Assembly: GCA_003513495.1 (NCBI GenBank)
Contig: DOPM01000020.1
Span: 102,575 to 166,574 of the forward strand
Direction of reading: 5' to 3'
Source of the DNA: Desulfosporosinus sp.
GTDB lineage: Bacteria > Bacillota > Desulfitobacteriia > Desulfitobacteriales > Desulfitobacteriaceae
Length of the DNA stretch: 64,000 bases
In this document: one piece after another, positions 36,865-48,000 of the stretch
Position numbering within the stretch: position 1 is the stretch's first letter
Layout of the letters: every line of letters begins with the position of its first letter
Made by a program: the position numbers and the translations under genes
Notes under the pieces: model-generated
Seen by the model: the letters and a program-made list of their open reading frames with translations, nothing else
Told to the model about the DNA's origin: nothing
Databases searched by the model: none

Positions 36865-39800
36865 TTAAAGGGGCAAAAGCCCTGGCGAAATACTCTCTAG
36901 CACCTGGAGAAGGGCTGCAGCAGTATCTAAGCTAGTGAAACAAGGGATTCCATGTTCTACTGCCGCTCGACGGATGGCGAAACCGTCACTTTCCTGAACT
37001 CGGCCATGAGTTGTTGTATTGACAACGTATTGGATTTGTTGTTTACGGATGCCGTCAATGATTTCATTTGAGCCATCATGCAGCTTGGCAATTGTCTCTA
37101 CTCTTAGACCCTCATCCTTTAAATATCGAGTCGTACCTTCTGTTGCTAAGATTCGGAAGCCAATTTCAGCGAACCGTCGAGCTAAAGCCACCCCTTCCGC
37201 TTTATCACGATCTGCCAAGGTTATCAACACGGAACCGTAGGTTGTAAAAGTGAGTCCCGCTCCCATTAAAGCTTTGTAAAGAGCCTTTTCGTAGGTCCTA
37301 TCCATTCCCATGACTTCCCCAGTCGATTTCATCTCAGGACCTAAGGAAGGCTCGACACGTTGAAGCTTAGAGAAAGAAAACACTGGTGCTTTGACCGCAA
37401 CCCGATCACCGATTGGCCAAAGGCCGTGAGGTATTCCAATCTCTTCCCATTTCTTGCCTAAGATCACTTGGGTCGCCCAGTCTACGATGGGAATCCCAGT
37501 AACTTTACTTAAAAAAGGTACCGTACGGCTTGAGCGAGGATTAACCTCTAGGACATAGAGTTCTTGGTGATAGATTACATATTGTATATTAAGTAACCCT
37601 TTGATCTTCAGGGATCGTGCCAGGGATTCGGTTAAAGCAATGATGCGGTCTTGCATACTTAAGTCCAATGTTTGAGGCGGATAGACTGCGATAGAATCCC
37701 CTGAATGAACACCAGCCCGCTCTAAATGCTCCATAATTCCAGGTATAAAAACGTTATCTCCATCCGAGATAGCATCAACCTCCACCTCAGTTCCGAGGAG
37801 ATATTGATCCATCCAGATCTCCTGATCCGAGGAGGCTGATAGGGCACGCTTGATAACAGGCTCGAGTTCCTTCTCTTCATAGACAATATCCATAGCCCGA
37901 CCACCTAAGACATAGGAAGGGCGAACCACCAAAGGAAATCCTATCTCTTGGGCAATACCTTTAACCTGCTCCATATTCCTGGCCCCTTCTCCCCGAGGCC
38001 GCTTGGCTCCAAGGTCTTGCAGAACACGATCAAAGGTACCCCGCTCCTCTGCCCGGTCAATATCCTCAACCGTTGTACCCAAAATTGTATATCCTCGTCT
38101 CGCCAAGCCACTTGCTAAACCAATCGCTGTCTGCCCGCCAAACTGAACGACCACACCGTCGGGCTGTTCTTTATCTAAAATCTCCGAAACATCCTCTAAG
38201 GTCAAGGGCTCAAAATAGAGGCGATCCGCCGTGTCAAAATCTGTAGAAACTGTCTCAGGATTGTTGTTAATAATGATACTTTCATATCCGGCTTTTCTCA
38301 AAGCCAAGACAGCATGTACAGAACAGTAGTCAAATTCAATACCTTGTCCGATCCGGATCGAGCCTGACCCTAAAACCACCACTTTGGGAAGGTTATGAAC
38401 TTCCCCTTCATCTTCTACATCGTAGCTTGAATAAAAGTAGGGCGTTGTCGCTTCAAACTCTCCGGCACAAGTATCGACCATTTTAAAAACCGGTCGAATG
38501 CCAGCCTCTGTTCTAAACTGATGTACCTTATCTTCCGTGCTCTTCCAAAGGGACGCAATCTCTAGATCTGAAAATCCCAGCCCTTTGGCACGGAGCAAGG
38601 CTTTTCTATCCCATGGAGCATTCTCTAAATTTGTTGTCTCATCAACCAGACGTTCTAATATTGTTAGATAGTATCGATTCCAACCAGTCTCTTGTACCAG
38701 CCAATCCACTGTCCAACCGCGCTTTAAGCCTTCAGCAAAAACGAACAACTGACGATCATCGGGTTCTATGCAGGCGGTCCTAAGTTCTGCGTCTGAAAGT
38801 CCTTCAAGTTCAAATAAGCGGACTCCATAGACTTTTATATCGAGAGAACGGATCGCCTTGAGCAGTGCAGTTTCCAAGTTTCGGCCTATACCCATTACTT
38901 CACCAGTTGCCTTCATTTGAGTTCCTAAATGCCGGTCTGCATCAGTAAATTTATCGAAGGGCCAGCGAGGAAATTTGACGACAACATAGTCCAGGGCTGG
39001 CTCGAAACAAGCCGATGTTTTTCCAGTAACTGCGTTTTTAAGCTCGGTCAGCGAATAACCTAAGGCTATTTTAGCTGCCACCTTAGCGATTGGATACCCG
39101 GTGGCTTTAGAAGCCAAGGCACTAGAGCGACTTAAGCGAGGATTGACCTCAATCACGACATATTCCATTTGGGAAGGATGGAATGCAAACTGGACATTAC
39201 ATCCCCCTTCAATCCCCAAGCTATTGACGATGCGCAAAGATGCACTGCGCAGGGTTTGAACCTCCCGGTCTGTTAAGGTCTGACAGGGTGCAACCACAAT
39301 GCTATCCCCCGTATGTATACCGACTGGGTCCATATTTTCCATATGACAAATTGTAATACAGTTTCCTACTCCATCTCGTAAGACCTCAAACTCAACTTCT
39401 TTCCAACCAGCAACACTTCGCTCCACCAGGATCTGACCGATAAGACTTGCCTGCAGCCCACTTTCTGCAATTTGCTTAAGTTCAGCTACATTTTCGACAA
39501 TTCCGCCTCCGGTTCCTCCTAAGGTAAAAGCGGGCCTTACAATAAGAGGGTATCCAGTTTGATCTGCGAATATGAGTGCATCCTCAACATGGGAAACAAT
39601 CTTACTCTCTGGAATCGGTTCACCAAGCTCTCTCATTAAAGCCCGAAAACTCTCTCGATCTTCAGCCTGATCAATGCTCTTTAGCGAGGTTCCCATCAAA
39701 GCAACCTCACAACGCTCCAAAACCCCTCTTTTAGCAAGCTGATAGGCTAAGTTTAAACCGGTTTGCCCGCCCATGGTAGGAATTAACCCATCAGGCCTCT

Positions 39801-40038
39801 CCCTCTCAATAATCCGTTCCACAGATTCTACGGTCAAAGGCTCTATATAAACTCGATCCGCTGTTTCGCGATCCGTCATAATTGTTGCCGGATTGGAATT
39901 AACGAGAATGACCTCTACCCCTTCCTCGCGAAGAGCCCGACAGGCCTGGGTGCCTGCGTAGTCAAACTCAGCAGCTTGCCCAATCACAATCGGACCTGAT
40001 CCGATCACCAGAACCTTTTTCCACTCCTTCTTGGGCAT
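36865..40038 (-). CDS. carB: Carbamoyl-phosphate synthase large subunit
   Basis: 1057 residues with the usual duplicated ATP-grasp halves ([19 protein letters not shown] in the first and [19 protein letters not shown] in the second) and a C-terminal MGS-like regulatory domain from about residue 930. It makes carbamoyl phosphate from the ammonia released by CarA. ATG 40038 lies two bases after the carA stop and uses GGGGAGGAG inside carA. Confidence 0.97.
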   Translation of the reverse strand: MPKKEWKKVLVIGSGPIVIGQAAEFDYAGTQACRALREEGVEVILVNSNPATIMTDRETADRVYIEPLTVESVERIIERERPDGLIPTMGGQTGLNLAYQLAKRGVLERCEVALMGTSLKSIDQAEDRESFRALMRELGEPIPESKIVSHVEDALIFADQTGYPLIVRPAFTLGGTGGGIVENVAELKQIAESGLQASLIGQILVERSVAGWKEVEFEVLRDGVGNCITICHMENMDPVGIHTGDSIVVAPCQTLTDREVQTLRSASLRIVNSLGIEGGCNVQFAFHPSQMEYVVIEVNPRLSRSSALASKATGYPIAKVAAKIALGYSLTELKNAVTGKTSACFEPALDYVVVKFPRWPFDKFTDADRHLGTQMKATGEVMGIGRNLETALLKAIRSLDIKVYGVRLFELEGLSDAELRTACIEPDDRQLFVFAEGLKRGWTVDWLVQETGWNRYYLTILERLVDETTNLENAPWDRKALLRAKGLGFSDLEIASLWKSTEDKVHQFRTEAGIRPVFKMVDTCAGEFEATTPYFYSSYDVEDEGEVHNLPKVVVLGSGSIRIGQGIEFDYCSVHAVLALRKAGYESIIINNNPETVSTDFDTADRLYFEPLTLEDVSEILDKEQPDGVVVQFGGQTAIGLASGLARRGYTILGTTVEDIDRAEERGTFDRVLQDLGAKRPRGEGARNMEQVKGIAQEIGFPLVVRPSYVLGGRAMDIVYEEKELEPVIKRALSASSDQEIWMDQYLLGTEVEVDAISDGDNVFIPGIMEHLERAGVHSGDSIAVYPPQTLDLSMQDRIIALTESLARSLKIKGLLNIQYVIYHQELYVLEVNPRSSRTVPFLSKVTGIPIVDWATQVILGKKWEEIGIPHGLWPIGDRVAVKAPVFSFSKLQRVEPSLGPEMKSTGEVMGMDRTYEKALYKALMGAGLTFTTYGSVLITLADRDKAEGVALARRFAEIGFRILATEGTTRYLKDEGLRVETIAKLHDGSNEIIDGIRKQQIQYVVNTTTHGRVQESDGFAIRRAAVEHGIPCFTSLDTAAALLQVLESISPGLLPL

Positions 40039-40039
40039 G

Positions 40040-41161
40040 CTATCTCCTCCCCTTTCGTGATGAACAATAATTTAAGACAAGCTCCCTGAAACGATCAAAG
40101 ATTTCCGCGTTTTCTTCCGGTCCTGGAGCACCTTCTGGATGAAATTGTACGGATAGAATGGGATAACTCCCATGCTCCATTCCTTCGACTGTTCCATCAT
40201 TGAGGTTGCGTAAGGTCACTTCAAAACCTGAACCCTCTAAAGATTCTTCCTGCACCGCATAGCCATGGTTTTGAGAGGTCATGGTCGCTTTTCCTGTACG
40301 GATATCAATCACGGGATGGTTTCCACCACGATGCCCGTAGGGAAGTTTATAGGTTTTTCCACCTGCAGCCAGAGCCAAGAGTTGATGCCCTAGGCAGATA
40401 CCCAGGATGGGCAGCTTTTCATACAAACCTCTGACCGTTGCTACTCCTTCCGGCAACTCCTCAGGATCTCCAGGGCCATTGCTAATAACGACTCCACTAG
40501 GATGATTCTTAAGAATTTCTTCGGCCGTCGACCTAGCGGGGAAAACCATAACTCGCAGTCCCTTCTCTTGAAGATTGCGAATAATATTTCGCTTCACTCC
40601 AAAATCCAAGACAGCAATCAAGGGACCTGATCCCGGTATTTCGTAGGCCTCCTTAACCGTTGACTTATAGGCCCAGTGCTCTTTTAACCCTGTTGGGCTA
40701 TGTCTCTGAGAATTAAGCCAGTACTCCTGTCCATCCTTCTTGGTATGAACCAGTACTCCCGGCAGAGTTCCAAATTGCCTCAGGTACCTGGTCAAAGCCC
40801 GTGTATCCACTCCCTTTAAGCCTGGAACCCCATGTTGTTGACAATAATCCTCTAAAGATCCCTCTCCGTGAAGGCTTCCCTCTCCCTCGGAAAGCTCCCG
40901 AAGGATCAGTCCCTGCAAGCGTGTCTTATCAGCTTCATTCTCTTCATGGTGCCAGCCATAATTTCCGATGAGAGGTTGGGTCAGGACAAGTATCTGACCG
41001 GCATAGGATAAATCTGTAACCATTTCTTGATAGCCACTCATGGATGTATTAAAAACTACTTCCTGCTCTTCTAATTGGCTGGAGCTCTTCGCCCAATCGC
41101 CAAATTCTTCTCCCTCAAAGGTTGTCCCATCCTTGAAAACTAGATAAGCCACCTTCGACAC
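40040..41161 (-). CDS. carA: Carbamoyl-phosphate synthase small subunit
   Basis: 373 residues. The N-terminal CarA domain ([16 protein letters not shown]) is followed by class I glutaminase with catalytic Cys in [13 protein letters not shown] and the His-Glu pair in [17 protein letters not shown] 41161 is used here; GTG 41152, three codons on, has better spacing to GAGAGGA, so the true product may be 370 residues. Confidence 0.95.
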   Translation of the reverse strand: MSKVAYLVFKDGTTFEGEEFGDWAKSSSQLEEQEVVFNTSMSGYQEMVTDLSYAGQILVLTQPLIGNYGWHHEENEADKTRLQGLILRELSEGEGSLHGEGSLEDYCQQHGVPGLKGVDTRALTRYLRQFGTLPGVLVHTKKDGQEYWLNSQRHSPTGLKEHWAYKSTVKEAYEIPGSGPLIAVLDFGVKRNIIRNLQEKGLRVMVFPARSTAEEILKNHPSGVVISNGPGDPEELPEGVATVRGLYEKLPILGICLGHQLLALAAGGKTYKLPYGHRGGNHPVIDIRTGKATMTSQNHGYAVQEESLEGSGFEVTLRNLNDGTVEGMEHGSYPILSVQFHPEGAPGPEENAEIFDRFRELVLNYCSSRKGRR

Positions 41162-41254
41162 TTCCTCTCTCCTCTAAAGTCTTTCGTTGCGGATTCTTTA
41201 TCTAAAAATATATCTAACCGCTTAAGTCGGAAACTTCTTCACCACTATTCTTCT

Positions 41255-42565
41255 TTATAGGACTGTTCTATCTCTCTGCACAAGTCGTCCTTCTACCCAC
41301 ACCATCACTGGGAACCCTTGCATTGTTTTCCCCAAGAAGGGGGTATTACGCGCTTTTGAAACCAGCTTAGCCGGAACAATCTCTTCCGTAAAATCCGGAT
41401 CAAAGAGCACCATATCCGCCGCCGTTCCAGGTTTTAATGTTCCTCCGAGCAGACCAAAGCGCTGTGCCGGAGAAACGCTCCAAGCCTCAATCACCCGGTC
41501 GAAGGACAGTTTGCCCGGTTTCACTAAATACTGCCATACTGCACTCAGAGCAGTCTCGAGACTCGCAATTCCAAAGGGAGCCTCTGCAAAAGGCCGCGCT
41601 TTTTCTGCCTGGGTGTGTGGAGCATGGTCAGTTGCAATCATATCGATGGTTCCATCGCTAAGCCCTGCAATTAAGATTTCACGATCTCTTGGTGAACCAA
41701 GGGGTGGATTAACTTTTAGGACGGTATCTGTTATTCTTATCTCTTCATCACAAAAGATCAAATGATGAGGATTAACTTCAGCAGTGACATCGACCCCCCG
41801 CGCTTTGGCTTGTCGAATCAATTCCACACTCTCCGCCGTTGAGATATGGGCCAGATGAAGTTTCCCGCCTGTTTCCTCAGCAATAAGCAAATCCCTAGCC
41901 ACAATCACACTTTCCGCACTGGCTGGAATTCCTCTTAACCCCATCCGGGCTGAAGTCAATCCACGGCGCATAAGACCTTCTCCGGCCAAATATTTGTCCT
42001 CGCAATGACTGATTATCGGAAAGCCAGTCAGTTTTGCATATTCTAAAGCCAAGCGCATGACTTCCGCATTTTGAATGTTTTTACCGTCATCGGAAAAGGC
42101 CGCTGCTCCTCCTGCTTTCATGTCTGCCATTTCAACGAGTTCGCTCCCCTGCATGCCTTTAGTGACTGTTCCAATCGGCAGCACATGAGCATATCCAGCA
42201 CGTTCACCCTGCCTGAGCACGAATTCGACTAGAGCTCGACTATCAAGGGGAGGTTGCGTATTAGCCATGGCCAAAATCGTTGTAAACCCGCCACGCACTG
42301 CAGCGCGGGATCCGCTTAAAATATCCTCTTTATCTTCTTGCCCTGGTTCACGCAGGTGAGTGTGTACATCGATTAGTCCCGGAAAAACAAACTTCCCTTT
42401 GCCGTTGATCGTTTCCACAGCTTCGCCCTGGGCTTTTGCTAAAACCTCTTCCTCAGTCATTGAAGAGGATATTTCCAGTACTTTTCCATCTTTAACAAGA
42501 ACATCCTGAGAGGATGAAATTTTTTGACTCGGATCAATTACCCAAACATCTTTAAGCCACCACAT
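41255..42565 (-). CDS. pyrC: Dihydroorotase
   Basis: 436 residues from ATG 42565, which lies within the end of pyrB and follows GGAGGG by seven bases. Metal motif DVHTHLREPG, a later His in HCEDKYLAGEG, and the catalytic Asp in ATDHAPH are present. It closes carbamoyl-aspartate to dihydroorotate. Confidence 0.96.
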   Translation of the reverse strand: MWWLKDVWVIDPSQKISSSQDVLVKDGKVLEISSSMTEEEVLAKAQGEAVETINGKGKFVFPGLIDVHTHLREPGQEDKEDILSGSRAAVRGGFTTILAMANTQPPLDSRALVEFVLRQGERAGYAHVLPIGTVTKGMQGSELVEMADMKAGGAAAFSDDGKNIQNAEVMRLALEYAKLTGFPIISHCEDKYLAGEGLMRRGLTSARMGLRGIPASAESVIVARDLLIAEETGGKLHLAHISTAESVELIRQAKARGVDVTAEVNPHHLIFCDEEIRITDTVLKVNPPLGSPRDREILIAGLSDGTIDMIATDHAPHTQAEKARPFAEAPFGIASLETALSAVWQYLVKPGKLSFDRVIEAWSVSPAQRFGLLGGTLKPGTAADMVLFDPDFTEEIVPAKLVSKARNTPFLGKTMQGFPVMVWVEGRLVQRDRTVL

Positions 42566-43487
42566 TGCTTGACCCTCCAATCAGTAAATATATTAGAGCC
42601 ATTCGAATAGCCACACCGTTTGTGACTTGACGTTCTATTAATGCGTCTACACCATCTGCCACGTCGTCAGAAATTTCCACGCCTCGATTCATCGGTCCTG
42701 GGTGTAATACAATACTCTGTTTTCCGGTTTTCTTGAGACGCTCTGTTGTCAAGCCATACAGATGACTGTACTCACGAAGGCTGGGAAATAGGCCGCTCTT
42801 CTGGCGCTCAAGTTGAAGGCGAAGAGCCATCACAATGTCCGCTCCGGGTAAAGCACTATCCAGATCATGAGTTAGTTTAACTCCCAGACCCGCCATTTCT
42901 GCAGGTACAAGAGTCGGAGGACCGGCAAAGGTCACATTGACCCCCATTTTCTGAAGACACCAAGCATTGCTCCGCGCAACCCTAGAATGCAGTACATCCC
43001 CAACAATTACGACATTCTTGCCCTCTAGCTCTCCCAGATGTTCCTGCATCGTAAAAATATCTAATAAGGCTTGAGTAGGATGGGCATGCTGTCCGTCTCC
43101 TGCATTGATAACTGCCGGATCAAGGATATCTGCTAAGAAATTTGCAGCACCCGAACTTGAGTGCCTTAGAATTACAACATCAGCGCGCATCGCTTGAATG
43201 GTCTTTGCAGTATCGTATAAACTTTCTCCTTTACTCACACTGCTCTGAGCAACTGCAATACTTGTTGTATCAGCCCCTAATACCTTAGCAGCCATTTCGA
43301 AGGAGGTACGAGTTCGAGTACTTGCCTCATAAAATAGGTTCACGACCGATTTTCCTTTTAGAGTAGGTAATTTCTTAATAGGGCGCATCAAAATCTCTTT
43401 CATCACTTTCGCTGTATGAAGAATATGGCGTATTTCCTCAACACTCATATCCTCAATTGCCAGAATGTCTTTACGCTGCCATTTCAT
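42552..43487 (-). CDS. pyrB: Aspartate carbamoyltransferase catalytic subunit
   Basis: 311 residues, ATG after AGGGAGG. Carbamoyl-phosphate motif STRTRTSFE and the HPTQALLD and LHPGPMNRG segments are present. No pyrI regulatory subunit is near, as usual in PyrR-controlled Firmicutes. It overlaps pyrC by 14 bases. Confidence 0.96.
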   Translation of the reverse strand: MKWQRKDILAIEDMSVEEIRHILHTAKVMKEILMRPIKKLPTLKGKSVVNLFYEASTRTRTSFEMAAKVLGADTTSIAVAQSSVSKGESLYDTAKTIQAMRADVVILRHSSSGAANFLADILDPAVINAGDGQHAHPTQALLDIFTMQEHLGELEGKNVVIVGDVLHSRVARSNAWCLQKMGVNVTFAGPPTLVPAEMAGLGVKLTHDLDSALPGADIVMALRLQLERQKSGLFPSLREYSHLYGLTTERLKKTGKQSIVLHPGPMNRGVEISDDVADGVDALIERQVTNGVAIRMALIYLLIGGSSNVVA

Positions 43488-43576
43488 CCGTAAACCTCCC
43501 TAATTTCTTTACGTCTATTATTACTAATGTCTAAGGGAATCATCCCTTCATGCAGGTTCCTTAGCACACTACAGTG

Positions 43577-43606
43577 TCCTATAAAGTCCTATAAAGTCCT
43601 ATAAAT
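43577..43606. repeat. 10-bp tandem repeat (TCCTATAAAG x3)
   Basis: Three head-to-tail decamers, the last with one change, between the pyrB leader terminator and pyrB. The role is unknown; perhaps it arose by slippage. Confidence 0.7.
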
Positions 43607-43692
43607 ATAAAAAATCCTCGTCCCAAGAAGGAGAGGATTTTAAATAGGCATAACCTATTACCCGCTCTCCCTTGGTTATCTCACTGGATAAC
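43607..43692 (-). promoter_or_regulatory. PyrR-dependent attenuator before pyrB
   Basis: On the minus strand a PyrR-binding-like hairpin GTTATC-CAGTGA-GATAAC (43692-43675) contains TCCAGTGAG, close to the PyrR loop consensus TCCNGNGAG. A region able to form an antiterminator follows, then a terminator with arms AAAATCCTC and GAGGATTTT (43641-43611) plus a T-run. UMP-bound PyrR would favour termination ahead of pyrB. Confidence 0.8.
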
Positions 43693-43723
43693 ATTTAAAG
43701 GGTAACGTTCGCTTAACTTATAT

Positions 43724-44332
<609 letters not shown>

Positions 44333-44333
44333 T

Positions 44334-44402
44334 TAAAAAAACTGTCTGAATTGCAGACAGTTCTCCCTAACTTCCGTCTGCCTTCCCAAGCCTCTCAGGA
44401 CT
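44334..44402 (-). promoter_or_regulatory. PyrR-dependent attenuator before pyrR
   Basis: The minus-strand sequence AGTCCTGAGAGGCT (44402-44389) is a perfect match to the PyrR-binding loop consensus ARUCCNGNGAGGYU. The terminator AACTGTCTG-N5-CAGACAGTT with seven T follows (44362-44334). Confidence 0.9.
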
Positions 44403-44429
44403 TCATTAAAGGCTATAACACTTTTAACT

Positions 44430-44458
44430 AGTTTACTTTAGCTTTGTCGAAATGTCAA
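44430..44458 (-). promoter_or_regulatory. Sigma-A promoter of the pyr operon
   Basis: TTGACA (44458-44453), 17-base spacer, TAAACT (44435-44430), about 28 bases upstream of the PyrR site. It overlaps the end of rluD. Confidence 0.78.
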
Positions 44459-45483
44459 TGTAATGATTGAAATGATAATTTTTCAAGGAGCTTAGCAAAG
44501 GTCTCAGGAACAGGGGCATCGAACTCCATCCATTTCCCGTTGAGCGGATGCTCAAACCCTAAATGGGCTGCGTGAAGCATCTGTCCAGGCAAGCCATATT
44601 GGTCCTTCTTCGGCCCATACACTGGATCGCCAAGAACTGGATGCTTTATATAAGCCATATGGACACGGATCTGATGTGTCCGCCCCGTCTCTAATCGAAC
44701 TTCTAGGTATGTAGTGTCTTTGAACCGTTCCAAAATAGTATAATGGGTGACTGCTAGTTTAGAATTCTGCATCACAACTGCCATACGTTTTCGATCGGCT
44801 GGATCACGTCCAATCGGCGCGTCAACTGTCCCGGAAGGTTCCGCCATCACCCCATGAACTAATGCTAGGTAGAGTCGCTTCATTGTATGGGCTTTGAGCT
44901 GTGCAGCCAGACCCTGGTGAGCGGAATCGTTCTTAGCTACCACCAAAATTCCCGATGTATCTTTATCAATACGATGTACTATCCCCGGGCGGAGCACTCC
45001 GTTGATTCCAGATAGATTATTACAATGATATAACAAAGCGTTAACCATGGTTCCTGTCCAGGCACCCGGAGCCGGATGAACCACCATTCCCTGAGGCTTA
45101 TTTACAACTAACACATCTTCATCTTCGTAAAGAATCTCAAGGGGAATATTTTCAGGTTCAGCGATTGCCTCTCGAGGAGAAGGGATGATGACTTCAATCT
45201 TATCCCCTACGCGCACCCTGTAATTTGCTTTTTTAGGAGAGCCATTGACTCGGATGCATTCTTGGGCAAGGAGTCCTTGTACGAAGGACCTGCTCTTTTC
45301 TAAAACTTCGGCCACTCCCACATCCAAGCGAATTCCTTCGGTAAGCTCAAATGTCTCCTTAAGTGAAACGGCAGGACCTAGGGGCATGTTTTCTTCCCCT
45401 GACACCTGTTGCTCGGACTCAAAATCGAAATCCTCGACCATAGATTCACCGATAGTTTCTATAAAACCTTTTTCCACTCTCAT
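44455..45483 (-). CDS. rluD: 23S rRNA pseudouridine synthase, RluD family
   Basis: 342 residues from ATG 45483. An S4 domain (RLDVGVAEVLEKSRSFVQ) is followed by the pseudouridine synthase domain with catalytic Asp in HRIDKDTSGILVVAKN. The start is uncertain: ATG 45387, with AGGGG eight bases upstream, would give a 310-residue protein that begins close to the S4 domain as in relatives. Upstream of the pyr operon, after lspA, as in Bacillus. Confidence 0.92.
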   Translation of the reverse strand: MRVEKGFIETIGESMVEDFDFESEQQVSGEENMPLGPAVSLKETFELTEGIRLDVGVAEVLEKSRSFVQGLLAQECIRVNGSPKKANYRVRVGDKIEVIIPSPREAIAEPENIPLEILYEDEDVLVVNKPQGMVVHPAPGAWTGTMVNALLYHCNNLSGINGVLRPGIVHRIDKDTSGILVVAKNDSAHQGLAAQLKAHTMKRLYLALVHGVMAEPSGTVDAPIGRDPADRKRMAVVMQNSKLAVTHYTILERFKDTTYLEVRLETGRTHQIRVHMAYIKHPVLGDPVYGPKKDQYGLPGQMLHAAHLGFEHPLNGKWMEFDAPVPETFAKLLEKLSFQSLH

Positions 45484-45545
45484 AACCGCCAATACATATT
45501 ATTAAAATACCGAGGTGCCCCTTGATAACCTAGGTTTCCCTTCTA

Positions 45546-46016
45546 TTAATCAAGTACGTCCGTTGCAGACTCACCCTGGTTTTTTTCCTCACGATAGATG
45601 GCCAGCATCAGCAACCCTACCCCTATAACAATCATACTGTCCGCAAAATTAAAAACATAAGGCCAAATCTGAAAGTCGAGATAATCGACAACACGACCTA
45701 TAACAAGTCTGTCATACAAATTTCCCAGCGCTCCTCCTCCGATCATTCCTATGGCTAAGCGTGTTACCCTTTCCTTATGAGGAATTCGAAACTGCCCATA
45801 AATCACACCACCCACTACTAGAACCGCCGTAACTACAAAAATCCAGGTTTGGCCGGCCATCAGACCAAAGGCCGCGCCTGGATTCAGGACATACGTCAGA
45901 TGGAATACTTTAGGAATAACTTTCAGAGACTCTCCCAGTATGAAATTCGTTTGTACTAAAACCTTAAATATACGATCGATACTCCATACCCCTATTATTG
46001 CAAGCCAAACCAACAA
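45546..46016 (-). CDS. lspA: Lipoprotein signal peptidase
   Basis: 156 residues from TTG 46016 after a G-rich site. Four membrane helices; catalytic Asp residues in GNLYDRLVIGRVVDYLDF and FNFADSMIVIGV. It processes prolipoproteins such as the DctP lipoprotein of this window. Confidence 0.95.
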   Translation of the reverse strand: MLVWLAIIGVWSIDRIFKVLVQTNFILGESLKVIPKVFHLTYVLNPGAAFGLMAGQTWIFVVTAVLVVGGVIYGQFRIPHKERVTRLAIGMIGGGALGNLYDRLVIGRVVDYLDFQIWPYVFNFADSMIVIGVGLLMLAIYREEKNQGESATDVLD

Positions 46017-46115
46017 CAGTCTAACCCCCCTGCTCTTTTCCTAATCTTAACACAGGGCTCGGAACGGGGCAAATTAAACCTAAGACGATCTTAGCATCAG
46101 ATGGGGATACTTAAA

Positions 46116-46178
46116 TTGTCATCGTGAAGGATCTTCTCCGAATGCAGCCAGATCCTTCGCTGACGCTCAGGATGACAA
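46116..46178. repeat. Inverted-repeat element (dispersed-repeat type)
   Basis: Outer arms TTGTCATC and GATGACAA, with inner arms GAAGGATCT and AGATCCTTC. The sequence around TTCGCTGACGCTCAGGATGA looks like the widespread intergenic repeat seen in many bacterial genomes. It lies in the 205-base gap between lspA and the YteA-like gene. Confidence 0.6.
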
Positions 46179-46221
46179 CTTCACAAAATCCCGCGAATCT
46201 GCTCAGTCAAAAAAAATGTGG

Positions 46222-46896
46222 CTAAGTCTGTCCGTGCTCTTTGCTGTAGTGAATCGTATTGAGACGCCCTTCTGGTTCTCTCTGAGTTTCTATTGTTTCA
46301 ATGAATTGAACTGCGCCGATTACTTCATCCGCATCTTCATAAGTATCATTGGGATCCGAGACATCTCGATTTGTCCCTAAGTCTTGAAGAGTATCAGAGG
46401 TTCCATAGCGAGCCACAGCCTGCCAGGCATCTTCGCCATCAAACTCTACCCGATCCGTACCATCATTAAAGGTTCTGGAAAAAGGACGATTTAAGAGTTC
46501 GTTTTCCACAGGTTCACGATAGAGCGAGTGCTGCTCTTCTTTCTCTTCCTCGCGGCTGCATTCTGTGCATACTGTCGTATAAGGTAGTAATTCCAATCGT
46601 TCATAAGGAATTTCTTGACCGCAATGTTCGCACTTTGCATAGTTTCCTTTTTGATAGCGTTCTAAGGCATCGTTAATTGCTTCAACCCTATGGAGCAGTC
46701 GATCATGCTCGGCTACATCACGAGCACGCTGATAGACTTCTGTTCCAATATCTGCAGGGTGATTGTCTGCTAGGGATAACTCGCCAAGAGACTCTCTCAT
46801 ATCTCCGTTAAAAAGTTCTGTTGCCGTTTCCATAACATCTGTTTTTTCTTCATGGAGCCTCTTAATTAATTTTTTATACTTTCCTTGATCTTCCAC
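46222..46896 (-). CDS. YteA-type TraR/DksA zinc-finger protein
   Basis: 224 residues from GTG 46896 (G-run seven bases upstream). An alternative ATG at 46962 would overlap the preceding gene. A coiled-coil N-terminus and the zinc motif CEHCGQEIPYERLELLPYTTVCTEC fit the TraR/DksA family. The long acidic C-terminus (NRPFSRTFNDGTDRVEFDG) is typical of YteA proteins of spore-formers. Function unclear. Confidence 0.85.
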   Translation of the reverse strand: MEDQGKYKKLIKRLHEEKTDVMETATELFNGDMRESLGELSLADNHPADIGTEVYQRARDVAEHDRLLHRVEAINDALERYQKGNYAKCEHCGQEIPYERLELLPYTTVCTECSREEEKEEQHSLYREPVENELLNRPFSRTFNDGTDRVEFDGEDAWQAVARYGTSDTLQDLGTNRDVSDPNDTYEDADEVIGAVQFIETIETQREPEGRLNTIHYSKEHGQT

Positions 46897-46945
46897 AATA
46901 TCGCCCCCCGATTTATCTCTTTCAGAACTTCTACTAGAGTTCACT

Positions 46946-47296
46946 CTATGGCTGATTAACATACCTACTTAGCTCTGCAATAAATCCGCCGATAACAGGC
47001 AGATTCAGCACCACTATCCGCTTTAGCAAGAAATAAGCAAATCCCGCAAGAACCCCTGCCCCAAGGGCTGTACCCAATCCTCTCAAGAGACCGACTAAAA
47101 AATTGAACCAAAGCAGGCGACCAGGATTATTTAGATACGCTATGTATTCGGCCAATCTCATTTTCTCTAGAGTCTGGGACAATAAAACAACCTGTTCTCT
47201 TAACCCTTTTAACTCCAAAACACTGACGGGATCGACAATTTCCTTACTTGTTGAAGGCATCATGCGTGATTTTTCCTCTTCGTCCGAAACGGCCAC
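46946..47296 (-). CDS. DUF5665 small membrane protein
   Basis: 116 residues from GTG 47296, eight bases after GAGG. Cytoplasmic N-terminus with a short coiled stretch (LKGLREQVVLLSQTLEKM), then a segment AEYIAYLNNPGRLLWFNFL and two helices (LLRGLGTALGAGVLAGFAYFL and VVLNLPVIGGFIAE). The gene is common next to lspA or ileS in clostridia. Function unknown. Confidence 0.82.
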   Translation of the reverse strand: MAVSDEEEKSRMMPSTSKEIVDPVSVLELKGLREQVVLLSQTLEKMRLAEYIAYLNNPGRLLWFNFLVGLLRGLGTALGAGVLAGFAYFLLKRIVVLNLPVIGGFIAELSRYVNQP

Positions 47297-47425
47297 GTAT
47301 TTCACCTCACGTAAAAAACATCAATTTTAGTGTTCCCATGTCACTTAAATTTACACGGATCATAATTAAGACTGCAAAGAAATTGATTTCGCTTATTCTT
47401 AAGTTCTAAAAAAGCTTACTTCTAA

Positions 47426-47459
47426 CAAATGTGGGGTACCCACTCGGGTACCCCATTTG
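47426..47459. other. Long hairpin at the edge of the non-coding stretch
   Basis: TGGGGTACCC and GGGTACCCCA with a 4-base loop, extended by CAAAT/TTTG arms. No strong T-run on either side (minus strand TTTGTTAG). It may be a weak terminator for transcription entering from the repeat region. Confidence 0.45.
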
Positions 47460-47679
47460 AAAAACGAACTAGTATTATAAAGCTTGGCTAAAAAGCTCCA
47501 AAACAATCAGAAGAATCCCCAGACCCGCAAGCAGGGCAGCTTTGTCCACAGAAGCGAACCCATTGCATGGAGAGGCGGTGAAACCCACAAGCCGGTACGG
47601 GGAAACGTAGCCACGGGTTCACATCAGGTACTACCCAGAGGTTTGGCACGAAAGTGTCCGGTACGATAGTCTCCAGCAC

Positions 47680-47852
47680 GATAGTCTCCGGCGGAGACTA
47701 TCGCCGAAGCCGCGAGCCCGAAAGAAATGCTTATCGGCGTAGGATAGAGTATCGCCGAAGCCGTGATCCCTTAAGGAATCCCTACCGGCGTAGGATACAT
47801 TTTCGCTGAAGCGGCAATCTCCAAAGAATGCTTATCCGCTGAAGATAGTCCC
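47680..47852. repeat. Hairpin plus three degenerate 51-bp tandem repeats
   Basis: A perfect palindrome with arms GATAGTCTCC / GGAGACTATC (47680-47702) leads into three units of about 51 bases starting near 47700, 47751 and 47802. Each begins (A/T)TCGC(C/T)GAAGC and ends with a GGCGTAGGATA-like segment that can pair back. Short frames on both strands here look like chance. The 840-base gap (47306-48148) otherwise shows no gene. Confidence 0.65.
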
Positions 47853-47894
47853 GCACCGGCGAGTGGGCGAGCCTCGGAATGCTGCGGTGACACA

Positions 47895-48000
47895 CGAAGA
47901 CACTGTCTTCGCACGGATAACCCCTTCTGGAAGACACTGTCTTCGCACGGATTACCCTTCTTGCAGACACTGTCTTCGCACGAATTAGCTTTCTTGCAGG
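47895..48000. repeat. Three 33-34-bp tandem repeats around a palindrome
   Basis: Three copies of AGACACTGTCTTCGCACG, each with a 15-16-base tail; the core GAAGACA-C-TGTCTTC is palindromic. The units are contiguous and there are no spacers, so this is not CRISPR. Confidence 0.7.

Noticed and set aside
47560..47680. Possible group II intron or other ribozyme fragment (GTGAAACCC-like segment)
   Set aside because: No reverse transcriptase, no domain V hairpin and no clear boundary could be seen.
47895..48000. Three direct repeats as a possible CRISPR array
   Set aside because: Units are contiguous with similar tails, there are no unique spacers and no cas genes nearby.
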